Below are positions 9,208 through 18,341 of a DNA stretch of 64,000 nucleotides, in pieces. A program made the position numbers and the translations under genes. Below the pieces are notes generated by a model. The model was not told the DNA's origin and did no database searches. It saw nothing but the letters and a program-made list of their open reading frames with translations. Source of the stretch: Vibrio aerogenes (GTDB lineage: Bacteria > Pseudomonadota > Gammaproteobacteria > Enterobacterales > Vibrionaceae). How positions within the stretch are numbered: the stretch's first letter is position 1; every line of letters begins with the position of its first letter. Location: NCBI RefSeq assembly GCF_024346755.1, contig NZ_AP024861.1, positions 1,860,001 to 1,924,000 on the forward strand, written 5' to 3'.

Positions 9208-10107
9208 ATGAGCATTGAGCATCCTCAAAATGCCAGTGAATATCCAATAGCCTTTGGTAATGTGCTGCCTGCTGCTTCTCAGCATCAATCCGGTCCTTTT
9301 CCTCATCTTTATGTATCGTTGTCAGACTTAGTCGCAGAGGCGATTTTTTATCATCCCGGTATTGAGGCTCATCTCTCAGAGCTGGATGAAACAGAGAAAA
9401 AGTCTCTTGAGAGTATTTTGGATGGAAAAACGGTCGGTGAGCACTTTGTGTCCGTATTGGCTGAACAAATTACAACAATGATTGATTCTGCCGGTTATAA
9501 AACGATTCGGATTTGTCTGAGTGATGCCGATAGCCATGAATACCGATCATTAATCGGTGGGCGTTTTGAACCTGAAGAAGTCAATCCGGCAATGGGATGT
9601 CGTGGTGTTTCCCGTTTAGTTGCAAAACATCAGGCGCAACATTTTTCTTATGAGTGTGAAGTGATCCGGCGATTGCGTCAACAGGGCATTCCGGTTGAGA
9701 TTGTTGTTCCGTTTGTCCGGACGCTCAGTGATGCTGCCGCAATGATTGATCGCCTGGCGGAACATGGGCTGCCAAGAGGTTTGAATGGCCTGAAGGTGCT
9801 GTATTCATGTGATGTACCTTCCGCAGCATTGTTGTCAGAGCGCCTGCTTCACTATTTTGATGGCGTTGTTGTTCATGTTGATCATCTGACACAGTTTACT
9901 TTAGGTGTCGACAAATACAATGAGGCGCTGTCTCACCTGTGTAAACCTGAGAGTGAGTCGGTCACTTCTCTGATTGATATGGTGGTTAAATCAGCGCACC
10001 GGGTGAAAAAAAATGCGGTTGTCGTGATTCAGTCATTTGAATTACATCCAGAGTTTCAGTCATATGCAAAAGAAAAATTGCAGGCTGATGTTCTTTACAC
10101 CTACTAA
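9208..10107 (+). CDS. Stand-alone homologue of the PEP synthase C-terminal barrel, probable pseudoenzyme
   Basis: A 299-residue protein that matches only the C-terminal TIM-barrel (PEP-utilising) domain of phosphoenolpyruvate synthase. Shared blocks: IRICLSDADSHEYRSLIGG at residues 100-118, NPAMGCRGVSRL at 126-137, VPFVRTLSDAAAMIDRLAEHGLPRGLNGLKV at 167-197, DVPSAALLSERLLHYFDG at 202-219 and LTQFTLGVD at 227-235. The ATP-grasp and phospho-histidine domains are absent. The catalytic cysteine region (GICGQ..SD in PpsA) reads VVIQSFELH at 272-280 with no cysteine, and the metal-binding E and ND of CEIPS and SND are changed (CDVPS, VDH). The start has ATGGAG at good spacing. A regulatory or binding role is likely, but unknown. 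Confidence 0.8.
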   Translation: MSIEHPQNASEYPIAFGNVLPAASQHQSGPFPHLYVSLSDLVAEAIFYHPGIEAHLSELDETEKKSLESILDGKTVGEHFVSVLAEQITTMIDSAGYKTIRICLSDADSHEYRSLIGGRFEPEEVNPAMGCRGVSRLVAKHQAQHFSYECEVIRRLRQQGIPVEIVVPFVRTLSDAAAMIDRLAEHGLPRGLNGLKVLYSCDVPSAALLSERLLHYFDGVVVHVDHLTQFTLGVDKYNEALSHLCKPESESVTSLIDMVVKSAHRVKKNAVVVIQSFELHPEFQSYAKEKLQADVLYTY

Positions 10108-10142
10108 GTGTCAGCCTCGATCTGTCCTCAGAAAAAATGATG

Positions 10143-10172
10143 AGCAGGCATTATGAATGCCTGCTAATTTTT
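10143..10172. terminator. Terminator between convergent genes
   Basis: A 10-bp perfect stem AGCAGGCATT / AATGCCTGCT with a 3-base loop, followed by AATTTTT on the plus strand. It ends the PEP-synthase-like transcript and overlaps the stop codon of the opposing gene. Confidence 0.8.
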
Positions 10173-11528
10173 CAGTTCTTCTTCCAGTTCAATGGGTTCT
10201 ATTGCCACGATTTTGCTGCGGTTTAAAACAATTTTCCACCGGTAGTAAGTGGGCTGACCAACAAAGTTATTTTCTTTGACAATCAGATTAATCAAATGCC
10301 TTTTTTCTACTTTTTCTTTGCTGACCTGCCCATTCGACAGGCGATATATCCGGTTGGTGTTTTTATCAAACAGACGGGTGATTTCTCTGAAATCGATAAG
10401 TATTGTCTCTTTGGTTTCTTCATAGCCACTCATAAATCTGGATGTGGACATTTGGGTTTCTGACTGATAGCGCAGGATTTGTTCTTCCCGCTGAACAATT
10501 CTTTTTTTGCGGATTTTTTGAATCCTGTCCGGAATCGATGACAAGGGTTGATAATCGAGCCATTCCAGTTTTTGCCCGATAATTTTGCCGGTATTTGGAT
10601 CCTGATAGCGGCGTTTCCATTTTGGTTTGCCTTTCCGGAGCCATCGCCATAGCATGCTTTTTAAATCATCTTTAAAAATTTCCCTGAGTGCGTAAATAAA
10701 GGACATCGCGATTAAAAATGACACTGTAATTTCTCCCCAAAAATTTCGGGCTGAGATAACAGTAAAAGTGACGAACAGCATAATAAAACCGGTAGCAGTG
10801 CCTTTGACGACCCGCTTTACATTATTTCCCAGAGATATCACATTTTCTTTTAATATCACCGGATGCTCGATAAGTCGCCGTAACAGGCGCATTTTGTTAC
10901 TGAGACGGGTGATGTCTTCATCTGCTTTAGCTGAATTGTAGTGATTCAGAGCCCGGTGGGCCTGTTCCTTTTCGGCTAAGGTGATCAGCCGGTTTTTAAT
11001 GGTTTTATAGTCCTGATCCCGGTTCAGGTGAGCAACCAGAGCGAGAAACTTTTGTTCAGTGTACCAGGACAGGTAATTATCGATGTTCGCATAATAGCGC
11101 TTTAATGTTTCTTCGTAAGGGATGGTCCGGCGAAGTCTGCGCAAAATGTCCAAAGACAGTTTTATCACATGATCGATTTCTTCCGATGTGACAGTGTCAC
11201 CATGGTTGGACAGGTCACTGACCGCTTTATCCAGTGCAATCACATATTGATAAGCATATAAACTCAAACTAACCCGGTATTGCTTGGAAGATAACCGGCC
11301 ACGTTGTGCAAGCCGGCTGTGAATCAGGGGAAGCAGTATTTTATCACTGTAGTAAGCCCGTTTCTGGCTGATACAGTTATAAAAGAAATCTGTCTCAGAA
11401 ATGACATCTTTATTCAGATTGATCTCGCCCGGAATAAACAGGTAGATGTCTAAATGAGATGATTTACTGTTCGACATCGCATGAGAAACTTTCAGAGTAA
11501 TGGCATCATGTTTGTCAACAAGAATCAA
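10164..11528 (-). CDS. Unknown membrane-anchored protein
   Basis: A 454-residue protein of no family I recognise. It has an N-terminal soluble region of about 240 residues rich in basic and helical stretches (KYRVSLSLYAYQYVIALDKAV, DILRRLRRTIPYEETLKRYY), then two adjoining hydrophobic helices around residues 246-285 (FIMLFVTFTVI and ITVSFLIAMSFIYALREIF), then a basic cytoplasmic C-terminal half ending in a beta-rich domain (NLIVKENNFVGQPTYYRWKIVLNRSKIVAIEPI). The start is a TTG at 11528 with GGAGAG five bases before it; the first ATG at 11477 has no ribosome site. It carries a matS motif in its coding sequence and is divergent from cvfB. Function unknown. Confidence 0.75.
   Translation of the reverse strand: MILVDKHDAITLKVSHAMSNSKSSHLDIYLFIPGEINLNKDVISETDFFYNCISQKRAYYSDKILLPLIHSRLAQRGRLSSKQYRVSLSLYAYQYVIALDKAVSDLSNHGDTVTSEEIDHVIKLSLDILRRLRRTIPYEETLKRYYANIDNYLSWYTEQKFLALVAHLNRDQDYKTIKNRLITLAEKEQAHRALNHYNSAKADEDITRLSNKMRLLRRLIEHPVILKENVISLGNNVKRVVKGTATGFIMLFVTFTVISARNFWGEITVSFLIAMSFIYALREIFKDDLKSMLWRWLRKGKPKWKRRYQDPNTGKIIGQKLEWLDYQPLSSIPDRIQKIRKKRIVQREEQILRYQSETQMSTSRFMSGYEETKETILIDFREITRLFDKNTNRIYRLSNGQVSKEKVEKRHLINLIVKENNFVGQPTYYRWKIVLNRSKIVAIEPIELEEELKN
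11188..11200. other. matS site (MatP binding), inside the unknown membrane protein gene
   Basis: GTGACAGTGTCAC is a perfect match to the 13-bp palindromic consensus GTGACRNYGTCAC bound by MatP to organise the Ter macrodomain. matP itself is encoded in this window. Confidence 0.85.
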
Positions 11529-11621
11529 AACATCTCTCCGGTTTTTTATTGCATTCAGAAGAAGAAAGCATATCAGAGATCACGTATAATCTCTGCAAAT
11601 TTGATGTGAGACGATGATTGA

Positions 11622-12467
11622 ATGATTCGAATTGGACAAGTGAACCAACTGCCCGTAACCAAAGAAACTGACTTCGGTGTATTTCTTGATGCTGAAGACT
11701 ATGGTTCCGTTATGCTACCGGCTAAGTTTGTGAATCAGCCGCCTGTTATGGGTGAGCCGATGGATGTTTTTCTGTTTTTTGATTCTGACAACCAGCTGGC
11801 TGCAACGACAGAAGTACCGGTTGCTCAGGTTGGTGAATGGGGAATGATGAAAGTTGTTGGTATCAACAAAACCGGTGCATTTGTTGACTGGGGAATTCGG
11901 GAGAAAGACCTTCTGATTCCATTCAGTGAGCAAAGAGGGCGTTTGAGTGCGGGGCAATCTATTTTAGTTTATGTCTACACTGATAAAGCCTCGGGCAGGA
12001 TTGTCGGGACAACTAAATTCAATAAATGGCTGGATAAAACACCAGCAACTTATACCCGGAATCAAAAAGTTGATTTATTGATTGCAGAGCGTTCCCAGTT
12101 TGGATTTAAAGCGATAGTAAACGGTGAACACTGGGGCATGTTGTTTCAGTCAGATGTGTTTGGACGCCTGTTTGTCGGTAAACGGGTGAAAGGGTATATC
12201 AAGCAAATCCGGGAAGATGGAAAAATTGATGTGTCTCTGCAAAAAATCGGTGTGGCAAAACTGGATGAATTGAGTGAAAAAATTCTGGATTTACTGCGTA
12301 AGAAAGATGGCTTTCTGCCATTGTGTGATAAATCATCCCCCGAAGAAATCTTCAGTGTGTTCAGAACCAGTAAAGGTACCTTTAAAAAGACGATTGGACA
12401 ATTATACAAGAAAGGTTATATTACCATTGAATCAGGAGGTATTCGCCTGACATCTGATCAGGCGTAA
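11622..12467 (+). CDS. cvfB: CvfB-type S1 RNA-binding protein
   Basis: A 281-residue protein of the CvfB/YitL family: successive S1-like OB-fold domains (MIRIGQVNQLPVTKETDFGVFL at residues 1-22; VGEWGMMKVVGINKTGAFVDWG around 66-91; a third near FVGKRVKGYIKQIREDGKIDVSLQ) followed by a winged-helix C-terminus (EEIFSVFRTSKGTFKKTIGQLYKKGYI) that helps grip RNA. In Gram-positive bacteria CvfB binds RNA and affects virulence factor expression; in vibrios the role is unknown. It is a single gene divergent from the membrane protein and convergent with rsmF. The family call is firm, the function open. Confidence 0.9.
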   Translation: MIRIGQVNQLPVTKETDFGVFLDAEDYGSVMLPAKFVNQPPVMGEPMDVFLFFDSDNQLAATTEVPVAQVGEWGMMKVVGINKTGAFVDWGIREKDLLIPFSEQRGRLSAGQSILVYVYTDKASGRIVGTTKFNKWLDKTPATYTRNQKVDLLIAERSQFGFKAIVNGEHWGMLFQSDVFGRLFVGKRVKGYIKQIREDGKIDVSLQKIGVAKLDELSEKILDLLRKKDGFLPLCDKSSPEEIFSVFRTSKGTFKKTIGQLYKKGYITIESGGIRLTSDQA

Positions 12468-12545
12468 TCGCTATTTAAAAATATTTTAAATCTCATTTTG
12501 TAAATATTTTTAAAATTGACTTGTGAAATTGTAAAACTTAAAAGG

Positions 12546-12570
12546 AACCCGATACAGGATCGGGTTTTAT
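12546..12570. terminator. Terminator between cvfB and rsmF
   Basis: Stem AACCCGAT / ATCGGGTT (12546-12553 and 12559-12566) with a 5-base loop, followed by TTTTAT on the plus strand. It lies between two converging stop codons and may serve both genes. Confidence 0.75.
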
Positions 12571-12579
12571 ATCATAGAT

Positions 12580-14007
12580 TTAAAATAAATTACCATCACG
12601 GACTAATTCACGCGGGAGACCGTTTTTCAGCCGGTTTCCAACCCATTTACCTAAGCCTATCGTGATGTTCTGATAGCGTATCAGTACATCACCTTTTGAT
12701 GGTGAAACCTCTTCAGGGCGGATATCCTTGCCCATGAACCACTCACGAGCCTGCTCCAGTGAAAGTTCGACAAATGCCTGCTCATGGCCGGTTGTTAACG
12801 AAGTAACAACCTGATGCTGCCAGCGATAACCTTTTTTGTGTGACTCTGCGACTTTAATGCCCATCCTGGAAAATTTAAATTCCCCGATAAATGATGTCAG
12901 CACATCAGGGAAAAGCCATATTTCCCTGTCCCGCAGCCATAGCTGAGAACCTGAAGGAAACTCTATATCCAGAGAATCTTTGAGTGCCCGGCTGATTTCT
13001 GATGTTTGCGTTGCAGTTGCTTTGGTAAAAGGAAATTTACCCAGCCTCTTTTTGACAACACCGGAAGGAACGGCACTATTTTTACGAATTCTGGCAACAA
13101 AAAAACCCTCACAATCGTAAATCTGTGGGAAAATATGCAAAAAACCTTCTTCAGTGATGGCTTCTTTTGCTGCCGGGAAAAGGGATTCAAGTGATTCAAA
13201 AGTGACGGCGTCACCATAGGTGTTTTTCAAATGTTGACAAACATGCTGATTCTCTTCCCGGCTTAAAGTGCAGGTTGAATACACCATCACACCACCAGGT
13301 TTGAGTGCCTGAAATGCACTTTCGATTAAGGCTTTTTGAGTGATAGTAATGGCTGCAATCGACTCCTGACTCCAGTTTTTCATTGCGTCAGGATCTTTGC
13401 GGACTGTTCCTTCGCCGGAACATGGTGCATCAATTAATACAGCATCAAAGGATTCGGGCAGCCAGTTACCAAAGACCCGCCCATCGAAGGTTGTGAGCGC
13501 TGAATTTCTGACCCCGCAACGTTCAATATTTGAATAGAGTGCTTTTGTCCGGCTTGCTGAAAATTCATTGGCAACAACCAGACCTTCATTATTCATCAGC
13601 GCTGCAATTTGAGTTGTTTTAGAGCCGGGAGCTGCTGCCATATCCAGTACGGTGTCAAAAGTTTTATCCTGCTGGTGGAATAGTGCAGTGACTGGCATCA
13701 TGGAGCTGGCTTCCTGAATATAAAAAAGCCCTGACATATGTTCAAGCGTATTTCCCAGAGGTGTCCGGCTGTCTTGTGTATCAATCCAGAACCCGCAGTT
13801 GCACCATGGTACAGGCTCTAATTTCCAGCCGAGATTTTCTGCTCTGTTACAAAAATCATGAACAGATATTTTCAGCGTGTTTACCCGAATGCTTTTTCGC
13901 AACGGGCGCTGGCAGGCAGAGACAAAATCATCCATGTGAAGGGATGAGGGAAGAATCTGTTCTATTACCCGGAGAAATTCTGCCGGGAGATAAACGTTAT
14001 GGTGCAA
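12580..14007 (-). CDS. rsmF: 16S rRNA m5C1407 methyltransferase RsmF
   Basis: A 475-residue NOL1/NOP2/Sun-type methyltransferase that modifies C1407 of 16S rRNA. It contains the SAM loop DMAAAPGSKTTQIAALM, the motif IV catalytic cysteine in DAPCSGEGTVRKDPDAM and the motif VI cysteine in YSTCTLSREENQ, followed by the RsmF-specific C-terminal PUA-like part. The frame is open upstream to an ATG at 14142, but family alignment begins at LHHNVYLP, and a TTG at 14007 with GAGAA upstream gives a length near the 479 residues of E. coli RsmF; I take the TTG start with moderate certainty. A matS site lies within the gene. It is divergent from msrC. Confidence 0.88.
   Translation of the reverse strand: MHHNVYLPAEFLRVIEQILPSSLHMDDFVSACQRPLRKSIRVNTLKISVHDFCNRAENLGWKLEPVPWCNCGFWIDTQDSRTPLGNTLEHMSGLFYIQEASSMMPVTALFHQQDKTFDTVLDMAAAPGSKTTQIAALMNNEGLVVANEFSASRTKALYSNIERCGVRNSALTTFDGRVFGNWLPESFDAVLIDAPCSGEGTVRKDPDAMKNWSQESIAAITITQKALIESAFQALKPGGVMVYSTCTLSREENQHVCQHLKNTYGDAVTFESLESLFPAAKEAITEEGFLHIFPQIYDCEGFFVARIRKNSAVPSGVVKKRLGKFPFTKATATQTSEISRALKDSLDIEFPSGSQLWLRDREIWLFPDVLTSFIGEFKFSRMGIKVAESHKKGYRWQHQVVTSLTTGHEQAFVELSLEQAREWFMGKDIRPEEVSPSKGDVLIRYQNITIGLGKWVGNRLKNGLPRELVRDGNLF
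13202..13214. other. matS site inside rsmF
   Basis: GTGACGGCGTCAC, a perfect match to GTGACRNYGTCAC and the second of five in this window. Confidence 0.85.
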
Positions 14008-14308
14008 AACTATGTTCTCAATCGTGAATGGGACAGAAATTATATAGGAATCACAAAAAAAAAGAATGGGGCAGATGCCGGATGATGACTGATTAACATT
14101 GCGGTCCGGAGAAAAGGAACCAATCATACTTGTGACTGTCACAACGTAGACCGATGTTGAGAGTATCTCTGTGTCTGTTTCCTGAGCTTTGTGTATAAAA
14201 ATTAATTTTCTCTTGTTTTATTTAAGTTAAAAAGTTATTACTGTTTCATTGACATATATTGAAATGTATCAGCTACATTTAGTTTTTATGAGGTTTTTCT
14301 GAACAGGT
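14008..14308. promoter_or_regulatory. Divergent region between rsmF and msrC
   Basis: A 301-base gap. Its left half is the unused in-frame extension of rsmF and its right half is AT-rich and must contain the msrC promoter. No operator or RNA element stands out. Confidence 0.4.
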
Positions 14309-14779
14309 ATGGAAGACAAACAGTACCTTCTTTTAACGAAGCAAGCGATAGGGTTAATCGAAAACGAGCCTGATGTTATTGCAAATCTGGCAAATTTGTC
14401 AGCTTTGATATCCATGAATATTGAGCGATTGAACTGGGTTGGATTTTATTTTTTAAAAGATAATGAATTAGTGCTGGGACCTTTTCAGGGTAAACCAGCT
14501 TGCGTGCGTATCCCTGTTGGGCGGGGTGTGTGTGGTACTGCAATTGCAACATCCCGTACATTGCGTGTTGAGGATGTTCATGCGTTTGAAGGGCATATTG
14601 CCTGTGACTGTGAAAGCCGTTCTGAATTAGTGATTCCTTTTTATCTGAATGGAAAACCAGCTGGCGTTCTGGACCTGGATAGTCCGGTAAAAGGGCGTTT
14701 TTCTGAATCTGATGAACTTGGCTTCACGCATTTGATCAGAGAAACAGAAAAGCTGCTTAATTCACAGTCTAACGTATGA
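14309..14779 (+). CDS. msrC: Free methionine-(R)-sulfoxide reductase (GAF domain)
   Basis: A 156-residue single GAF-domain protein of the fRMsr family, which reduces free methionine-R-sulfoxide in the cytoplasm through a disulfide cycle with thioredoxin. The three active cysteines are present: C65 in GKPACVRIPVGRGVCG, C75 in the same block, and C99 in HIACDCESRSELVIPF; their spacing (10 and 24 residues) equals that of E. coli C84, C94 and C118. The conserved opening ERLNWVGFYFLKDNELVLGPFQG is also seen. It lies about 100 bases upstream of proQ in the same direction. Confidence 0.94.
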   Translation: MEDKQYLLLTKQAIGLIENEPDVIANLANLSALISMNIERLNWVGFYFLKDNELVLGPFQGKPACVRIPVGRGVCGTAIATSRTLRVEDVHAFEGHIACDCESRSELVIPFYLNGKPAGVLDLDSPVKGRFSESDELGFTHLIRETEKLLNSQSNV

Positions 14780-14884
14780 TTATTTGATATCTGAATATGG
14801 TTTTTCCTATTCAGAACACTATAATACCCGGACATTAAATATCTTCATGTATTGCGGAAAAAACCGTTTTAACCAGGAACCCAC

Positions 14885-15511
14885 ATGGATAACACCGAAA
14901 AGTTAAAAAACAGCAAAGAAGTGATTGCGTATATTGCTGAATGTTTCCCGAAATGCTTTACTTTGGAAGGTGAAGCTAAGCCATTGAAAATTGGCATATT
15001 TAAAGACCTTGCAGATCGTTTGAGTGATGACCCGAAAGTAAGTAAAACACTGCTTCGTGCTGCGTTAAGACAGTACACGTCTTCATGGCGATATTTGCAC
15101 GGTGTTAAACCGGGTGTTGAGCGTGTTGACCTGGATGGAAACCCATGTGGGGAGTTAGAGCAGGAACATATTGATCATGCGCAGACGACACTGGCTGAAA
15201 GTAAAGCCAGAGCTCAGGCTATCCGAAAAGAGAAAGAAAAAGCAAACCCTAATAGTAAGAGCAATAAGTCTGATAAACCAAAAGCAAAAAAAGCTGGGTT
15301 TAAACCTAAAAATGCCAGACGTGTTCAAGAAAAGAAAGTTCAGACCCGGGCTTTGAATGCTGATGAGTTGACAACTGGACGGCAGGTAAAGGTTAATATG
15401 GGTAAAGGCAACATGGTTGCGACCATTGTTGAAATTAATAAGGAAGATGTGCGCGTGCAACTCGCGAATGGCCTGCAAATGGTCGTAAAAGCGGAGCACT
15501 TGTGTGCATAA
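14885..15511 (+). CDS. proQ: RNA chaperone ProQ
   Basis: A 208-residue ProQ. Its N-terminal FinO-type RNA-binding domain (residues 1-115 or so, with [34 protein letters not shown] and [25 protein letters not shown]) is followed by a highly basic Lys-rich linker at about 120-155 and a C-terminal Tudor-like domain ([20 protein letters not shown]...[18 protein letters not shown]). It is a global small-RNA-binding protein. AGGAA lies before the start. The stop codon touches the ribosome site of prc, so proQ and prc form a coupled pair as in enterobacteria. Confidence 0.95.
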   Translation: MDNTEKLKNSKEVIAYIAECFPKCFTLEGEAKPLKIGIFKDLADRLSDDPKVSKTLLRAALRQYTSSWRYLHGVKPGVERVDLDGNPCGELEQEHIDHAQTTLAESKARAQAIRKEKEKANPNSKSNKSDKPKAKKAGFKPKNARRVQEKKVQTRALNADELTTGRQVKVNMGKGNMVATIVEINKEDVRVQLANGLQMVVKAEHLCA

Positions 15512-15528
15512 AGGAGAAATCCCTACGC

Positions 15529-17535
15529 ATGAAATGCCGTTTTAAATTGACATTAATGGCTGCCGGTTTATTACTGGCAGTTTCTTCATCTCAAGCTGCA
15601 GATGCTGGTTCTGTTACTGAAAAAGACATTCCGGTTCTTGTTCCTGAAGCCCAGCATTCGATAGCGACCAAACGTATAACTCACCGCTTTACGCGTAATC
15701 ACTATAAGCACATCATTCTGAATGATGACTTCTCCCGGAAAATTTTTGATCGATATCTGAGTTTACTCGACTATAACCGCAATATCTTTACTCAGAAAGA
15801 TATTGATGGGTTTAAAACATGGTCTGAAGAACTGGATGATCAGCTGAAAGCTGGCAATGATCAAATTGCATTCGATGTTTATAATTTATCGGTAAAAAAA
15901 CGATATGAAAGATATCGTTATGCGCTTTCATTGCTCGATAAAGAGATAAAGTTCGATAAAGATGAGTTTATTGAACTGGATCGGTCAAAAGAACCCTGGG
16001 CCAAAGATCAGAAAGAGTTGGATGAGTTATGGCGTAAACGGGTCAAAAGTGATGCATTGAACCTGAAGATGACGGGCAAAAGCTGGCCTGAAATTAAAGA
16101 GAAATTAAGCCATCGCTATAATAACGCAATTAAGCGTATGATTCAGACCCATAGTGAAGATGTATTCCAGCTGTATATGAATGCATTTGCCCGTCAGATT
16201 GACCCGCATACCAGCTATTTGTCACCACGAAGCGCGGAACAATTTCAGTCTGAGATGAATTTATCACTGGAAGGCATTGGTGCTGTGCTTCAGTTGACGG
16301 ATGATTATACAGTGATTCGCTCTCTTGTTTCTGGTGGTCCGGCTGATAAAAGCCACAAACTGTCAGAAGGTGATCGTATCATTGGTGTTGGTCAGGAAGA
16401 TGGCGAAATTGTTGATGTCATTGGCTGGCGTTTGGATGATGTTGTTCAGTTGATCAAAGGACCCAAGGGGACGACGGTAAAACTTCAGATTCTGCCGGAA
16501 GGTAAGAACGCAAAAAGTCACGTTGTCACAATTGTCCGGGATAAAATTCGTCTTGAAGATCGGGCTGTTAAATCGAAAGTGATTGAGCATAACGGTCATA
16601 AAATCGGAGTGCTGGAAGTACCAAGTTTTTATGTCGGTTTGTCGAAAGATACTGACAAGCTGCTGGCTGACTTCAAAAAACAACATGTTGGCGGTGTCAT
16701 TGTTGATTTACGCAATAACGGTGGCGGTGCATTGACAGAAGCAACAGCATTAACCGGATTGTTTATTGATAAAGGGCCGGTTGTTCAGGTGCGTGATAGC
16801 TATGGCCGTATCAATGTCAATACGGATACGGATGGAAAGAGCAGTTATGATGGACCACTGACAGTACTGATCAATCGTTATAGTGCTTCTGCTTCTGAAA
16901 TCTTTGCTGCGGCTATGCAGGATTACAGACGGGCTGTCATTTTAGGTGAAAACTCGTTCGGAAAAGGAACCGTACAACAGCATCGTTCCCTGAATAATAT
17001 TTATGACTTATTTGATAAGCCACTGGGTTATGTTCAGTACACGATTCAGAAGTTTTACCGGATTAATGGCGGGAGTACGCAAAATAAAGGTGTTGTGCCT
17101 GATATTGCTTTCCCGACTCCGGTTATTCCAAGTGAAACCGGTGAAAGTGTTGAGGATAACGCACTGCCATGGGATAGCATTAAAAAAGCGGATTACCATC
17201 AGTTGCATCACTATAAAAAGTTGATTGCTCAACTGGAGGCGCGCCATAAAAAACGTATTCAGAGTGATATGGAATTCAAATTCATTCAGGAAGATATCGT
17301 CAGATATAAGAAAGAGAAGGATGATAATCAACTTTCTTTAAATGAAGCTGTCAGAGAAAAAGAAAGTGAAGCAGCTGATGTAAGGGAGCTGAAACGGGTG
17401 AATTTGCGGCGTGAAGCTGACCATAAAAAACCTTATAAAGCATTTGAGGATATACCTAAAGATTATGTAGCGCCAGATGCTTATCTTGATGAGGCGGTTG
17501 CAATCACTGCTGATATGATTCTTGTTTCTAAGTGA
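15529..17535 (+). CDS. prc: Tail-specific periplasmic protease Prc (Tsp)
   Basis: A 668-residue C-terminal processing protease with a signal peptide (MKCRFKLTLMAAGLLLAVSS, cleavage near SQAADA). It degrades periplasmic proteins with nonpolar C-termini, including penicillin-binding-protein precursors and peptidoglycan hydrolases. A PDZ domain starts near residue 245 (LEGIGAVLQLTDDYTVIRSLVSGGPADKS), and the serine-lysine dyad is S454 in YSASASEIFAAAM and K479 in FGKGTVQQH, 25 residues apart as in E. coli. A GTG at 15502 is in frame, but the ATG at 15529 follows AAGGAG and starts the signal peptide. Partner of proQ. Confidence 0.95.
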   Translation: MKCRFKLTLMAAGLLLAVSSSQAADAGSVTEKDIPVLVPEAQHSIATKRITHRFTRNHYKHIILNDDFSRKIFDRYLSLLDYNRNIFTQKDIDGFKTWSEELDDQLKAGNDQIAFDVYNLSVKKRYERYRYALSLLDKEIKFDKDEFIELDRSKEPWAKDQKELDELWRKRVKSDALNLKMTGKSWPEIKEKLSHRYNNAIKRMIQTHSEDVFQLYMNAFARQIDPHTSYLSPRSAEQFQSEMNLSLEGIGAVLQLTDDYTVIRSLVSGGPADKSHKLSEGDRIIGVGQEDGEIVDVIGWRLDDVVQLIKGPKGTTVKLQILPEGKNAKSHVVTIVRDKIRLEDRAVKSKVIEHNGHKIGVLEVPSFYVGLSKDTDKLLADFKKQHVGGVIVDLRNNGGGALTEATALTGLFIDKGPVVQVRDSYGRINVNTDTDGKSSYDGPLTVLINRYSASASEIFAAAMQDYRRAVILGENSFGKGTVQQHRSLNNIYDLFDKPLGYVQYTIQKFYRINGGSTQNKGVVPDIAFPTPVIPSETGESVEDNALPWDSIKKADYHQLHHYKKLIAQLEARHKKRIQSDMEFKFIQEDIVRYKKEKDDNQLSLNEAVREKESEAADVRELKRVNLRREADHKKPYKAFEDIPKDYVAPDAYLDEAVAITADMILVSK

Positions 17536-17572
17536 TTTATTTTTAAGTAACATTAATCATTTTCATCTTCAG

Positions 17573-17600
17573 GCGGACAGGTAACACTGTCCGCTTTTTT
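17573..17600 (+). terminator. Terminator of proQ-prc
   Basis: An 8-bp stem GCGGACAG / CTGTCCGC around a 6-base loop, followed by six T residues, about 40 bases past the prc stop codon. Confidence 0.85.
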
Positions 17601-17666
17601 ATGACCATTCCATTTCGCTTTCTTGTCAGTGGTGCCTATGCTTAAAGAAAAGCAGGGGATGTTGTC

Positions 17667-18341
17667 ATGAATATAGGGAAATATTTTATTCTTCTCTGCC
17701 TCGTTTTTTCGGGTCAGGTAACGGGAATTCAGAAAGATAAGCAAGATTTAACTCAGTTTGATTTCCCTTTTTTAATTGGTGACTGGCATTTGGTAAACAC
17801 ATTATCCGGGTCCGGAAACGATGCAGAAGATTATCTGTCAATACGGCTGCAGCTGAAGTCGAGCTATATGTTCGCCGTTCAAATTCATAAAAAAGACAGC
17901 TCGGTTGAGTATTGGGAGGGGGATTATACAGCAGATGGAAATACATTAACTCTCGGAGCTAAAACATTAACGCCTCAGGTTTATTCATACTCTGCAACAC
18001 ACAATCAATTGATGCTGAACGGCGTTATTTTTTATAAAGCGCTTTCCCGTGCTTTGGTTGGTGTTTGGGAAAGTCATCAGATTTCCGGATATGAAAGAAC
18101 GGATACAGGAGTTGAACAATTACAGCTTATCCTGCAACCTGACTTTATTTTTTCAATCAGAGTACAGAATGATCGGGGGAAAGAAGTTGTTCATCAAGGC
18201 GTTTATTATACCGAAAGTGACCATCTGGTTTTTCTGTTTGAAGATGGCGAACATGACGCAAAATTTGAGCTTGAGGCGAATCAAATGGTTCTGAACCTGG
18301 AAGATGGAGCCATTCTTGCGACGTTAAAACGTATCTACTGA
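17667..18341 (+). CDS. Unknown exported protein with two similar halves
   Basis: A 224-residue protein with a likely signal peptide (MNIGKYFILLCLVFSGQVTG). I do not recognise a family. The mature part appears to contain the same module twice: residues 33-105 (FPFLIGDWHLVN...LKSSYMFAVQIHKKDSSVEYWEGDYTADGNTLTL) and residues 129-205 (RALVGVWESHQ...LQPDFIFSIRVQNDRGKEVVHQGVYYTESDHLVFL). Each is a W-containing start followed by beta strands, a pattern seen in small lipocalin-like or META-like barrels. It stands alone between terminators, so no operon partner hints at a role. Confidence 0.7.
   Translation: MNIGKYFILLCLVFSGQVTGIQKDKQDLTQFDFPFLIGDWHLVNTLSGSGNDAEDYLSIRLQLKSSYMFAVQIHKKDSSVEYWEGDYTADGNTLTLGAKTLTPQVYSYSATHNQLMLNGVIFYKALSRALVGVWESHQISGYERTDTGVEQLQLILQPDFIFSIRVQNDRGKEVVHQGVYYTESDHLVFLFEDGEHDAKFELEANQMVLNLEDGAILATLKRIY

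Noticed and set aside
16517..16529. matS-like GTCACGTTGTCAC in prc
   Set aside because: One mismatch in a fixed position; only perfect matches were counted.
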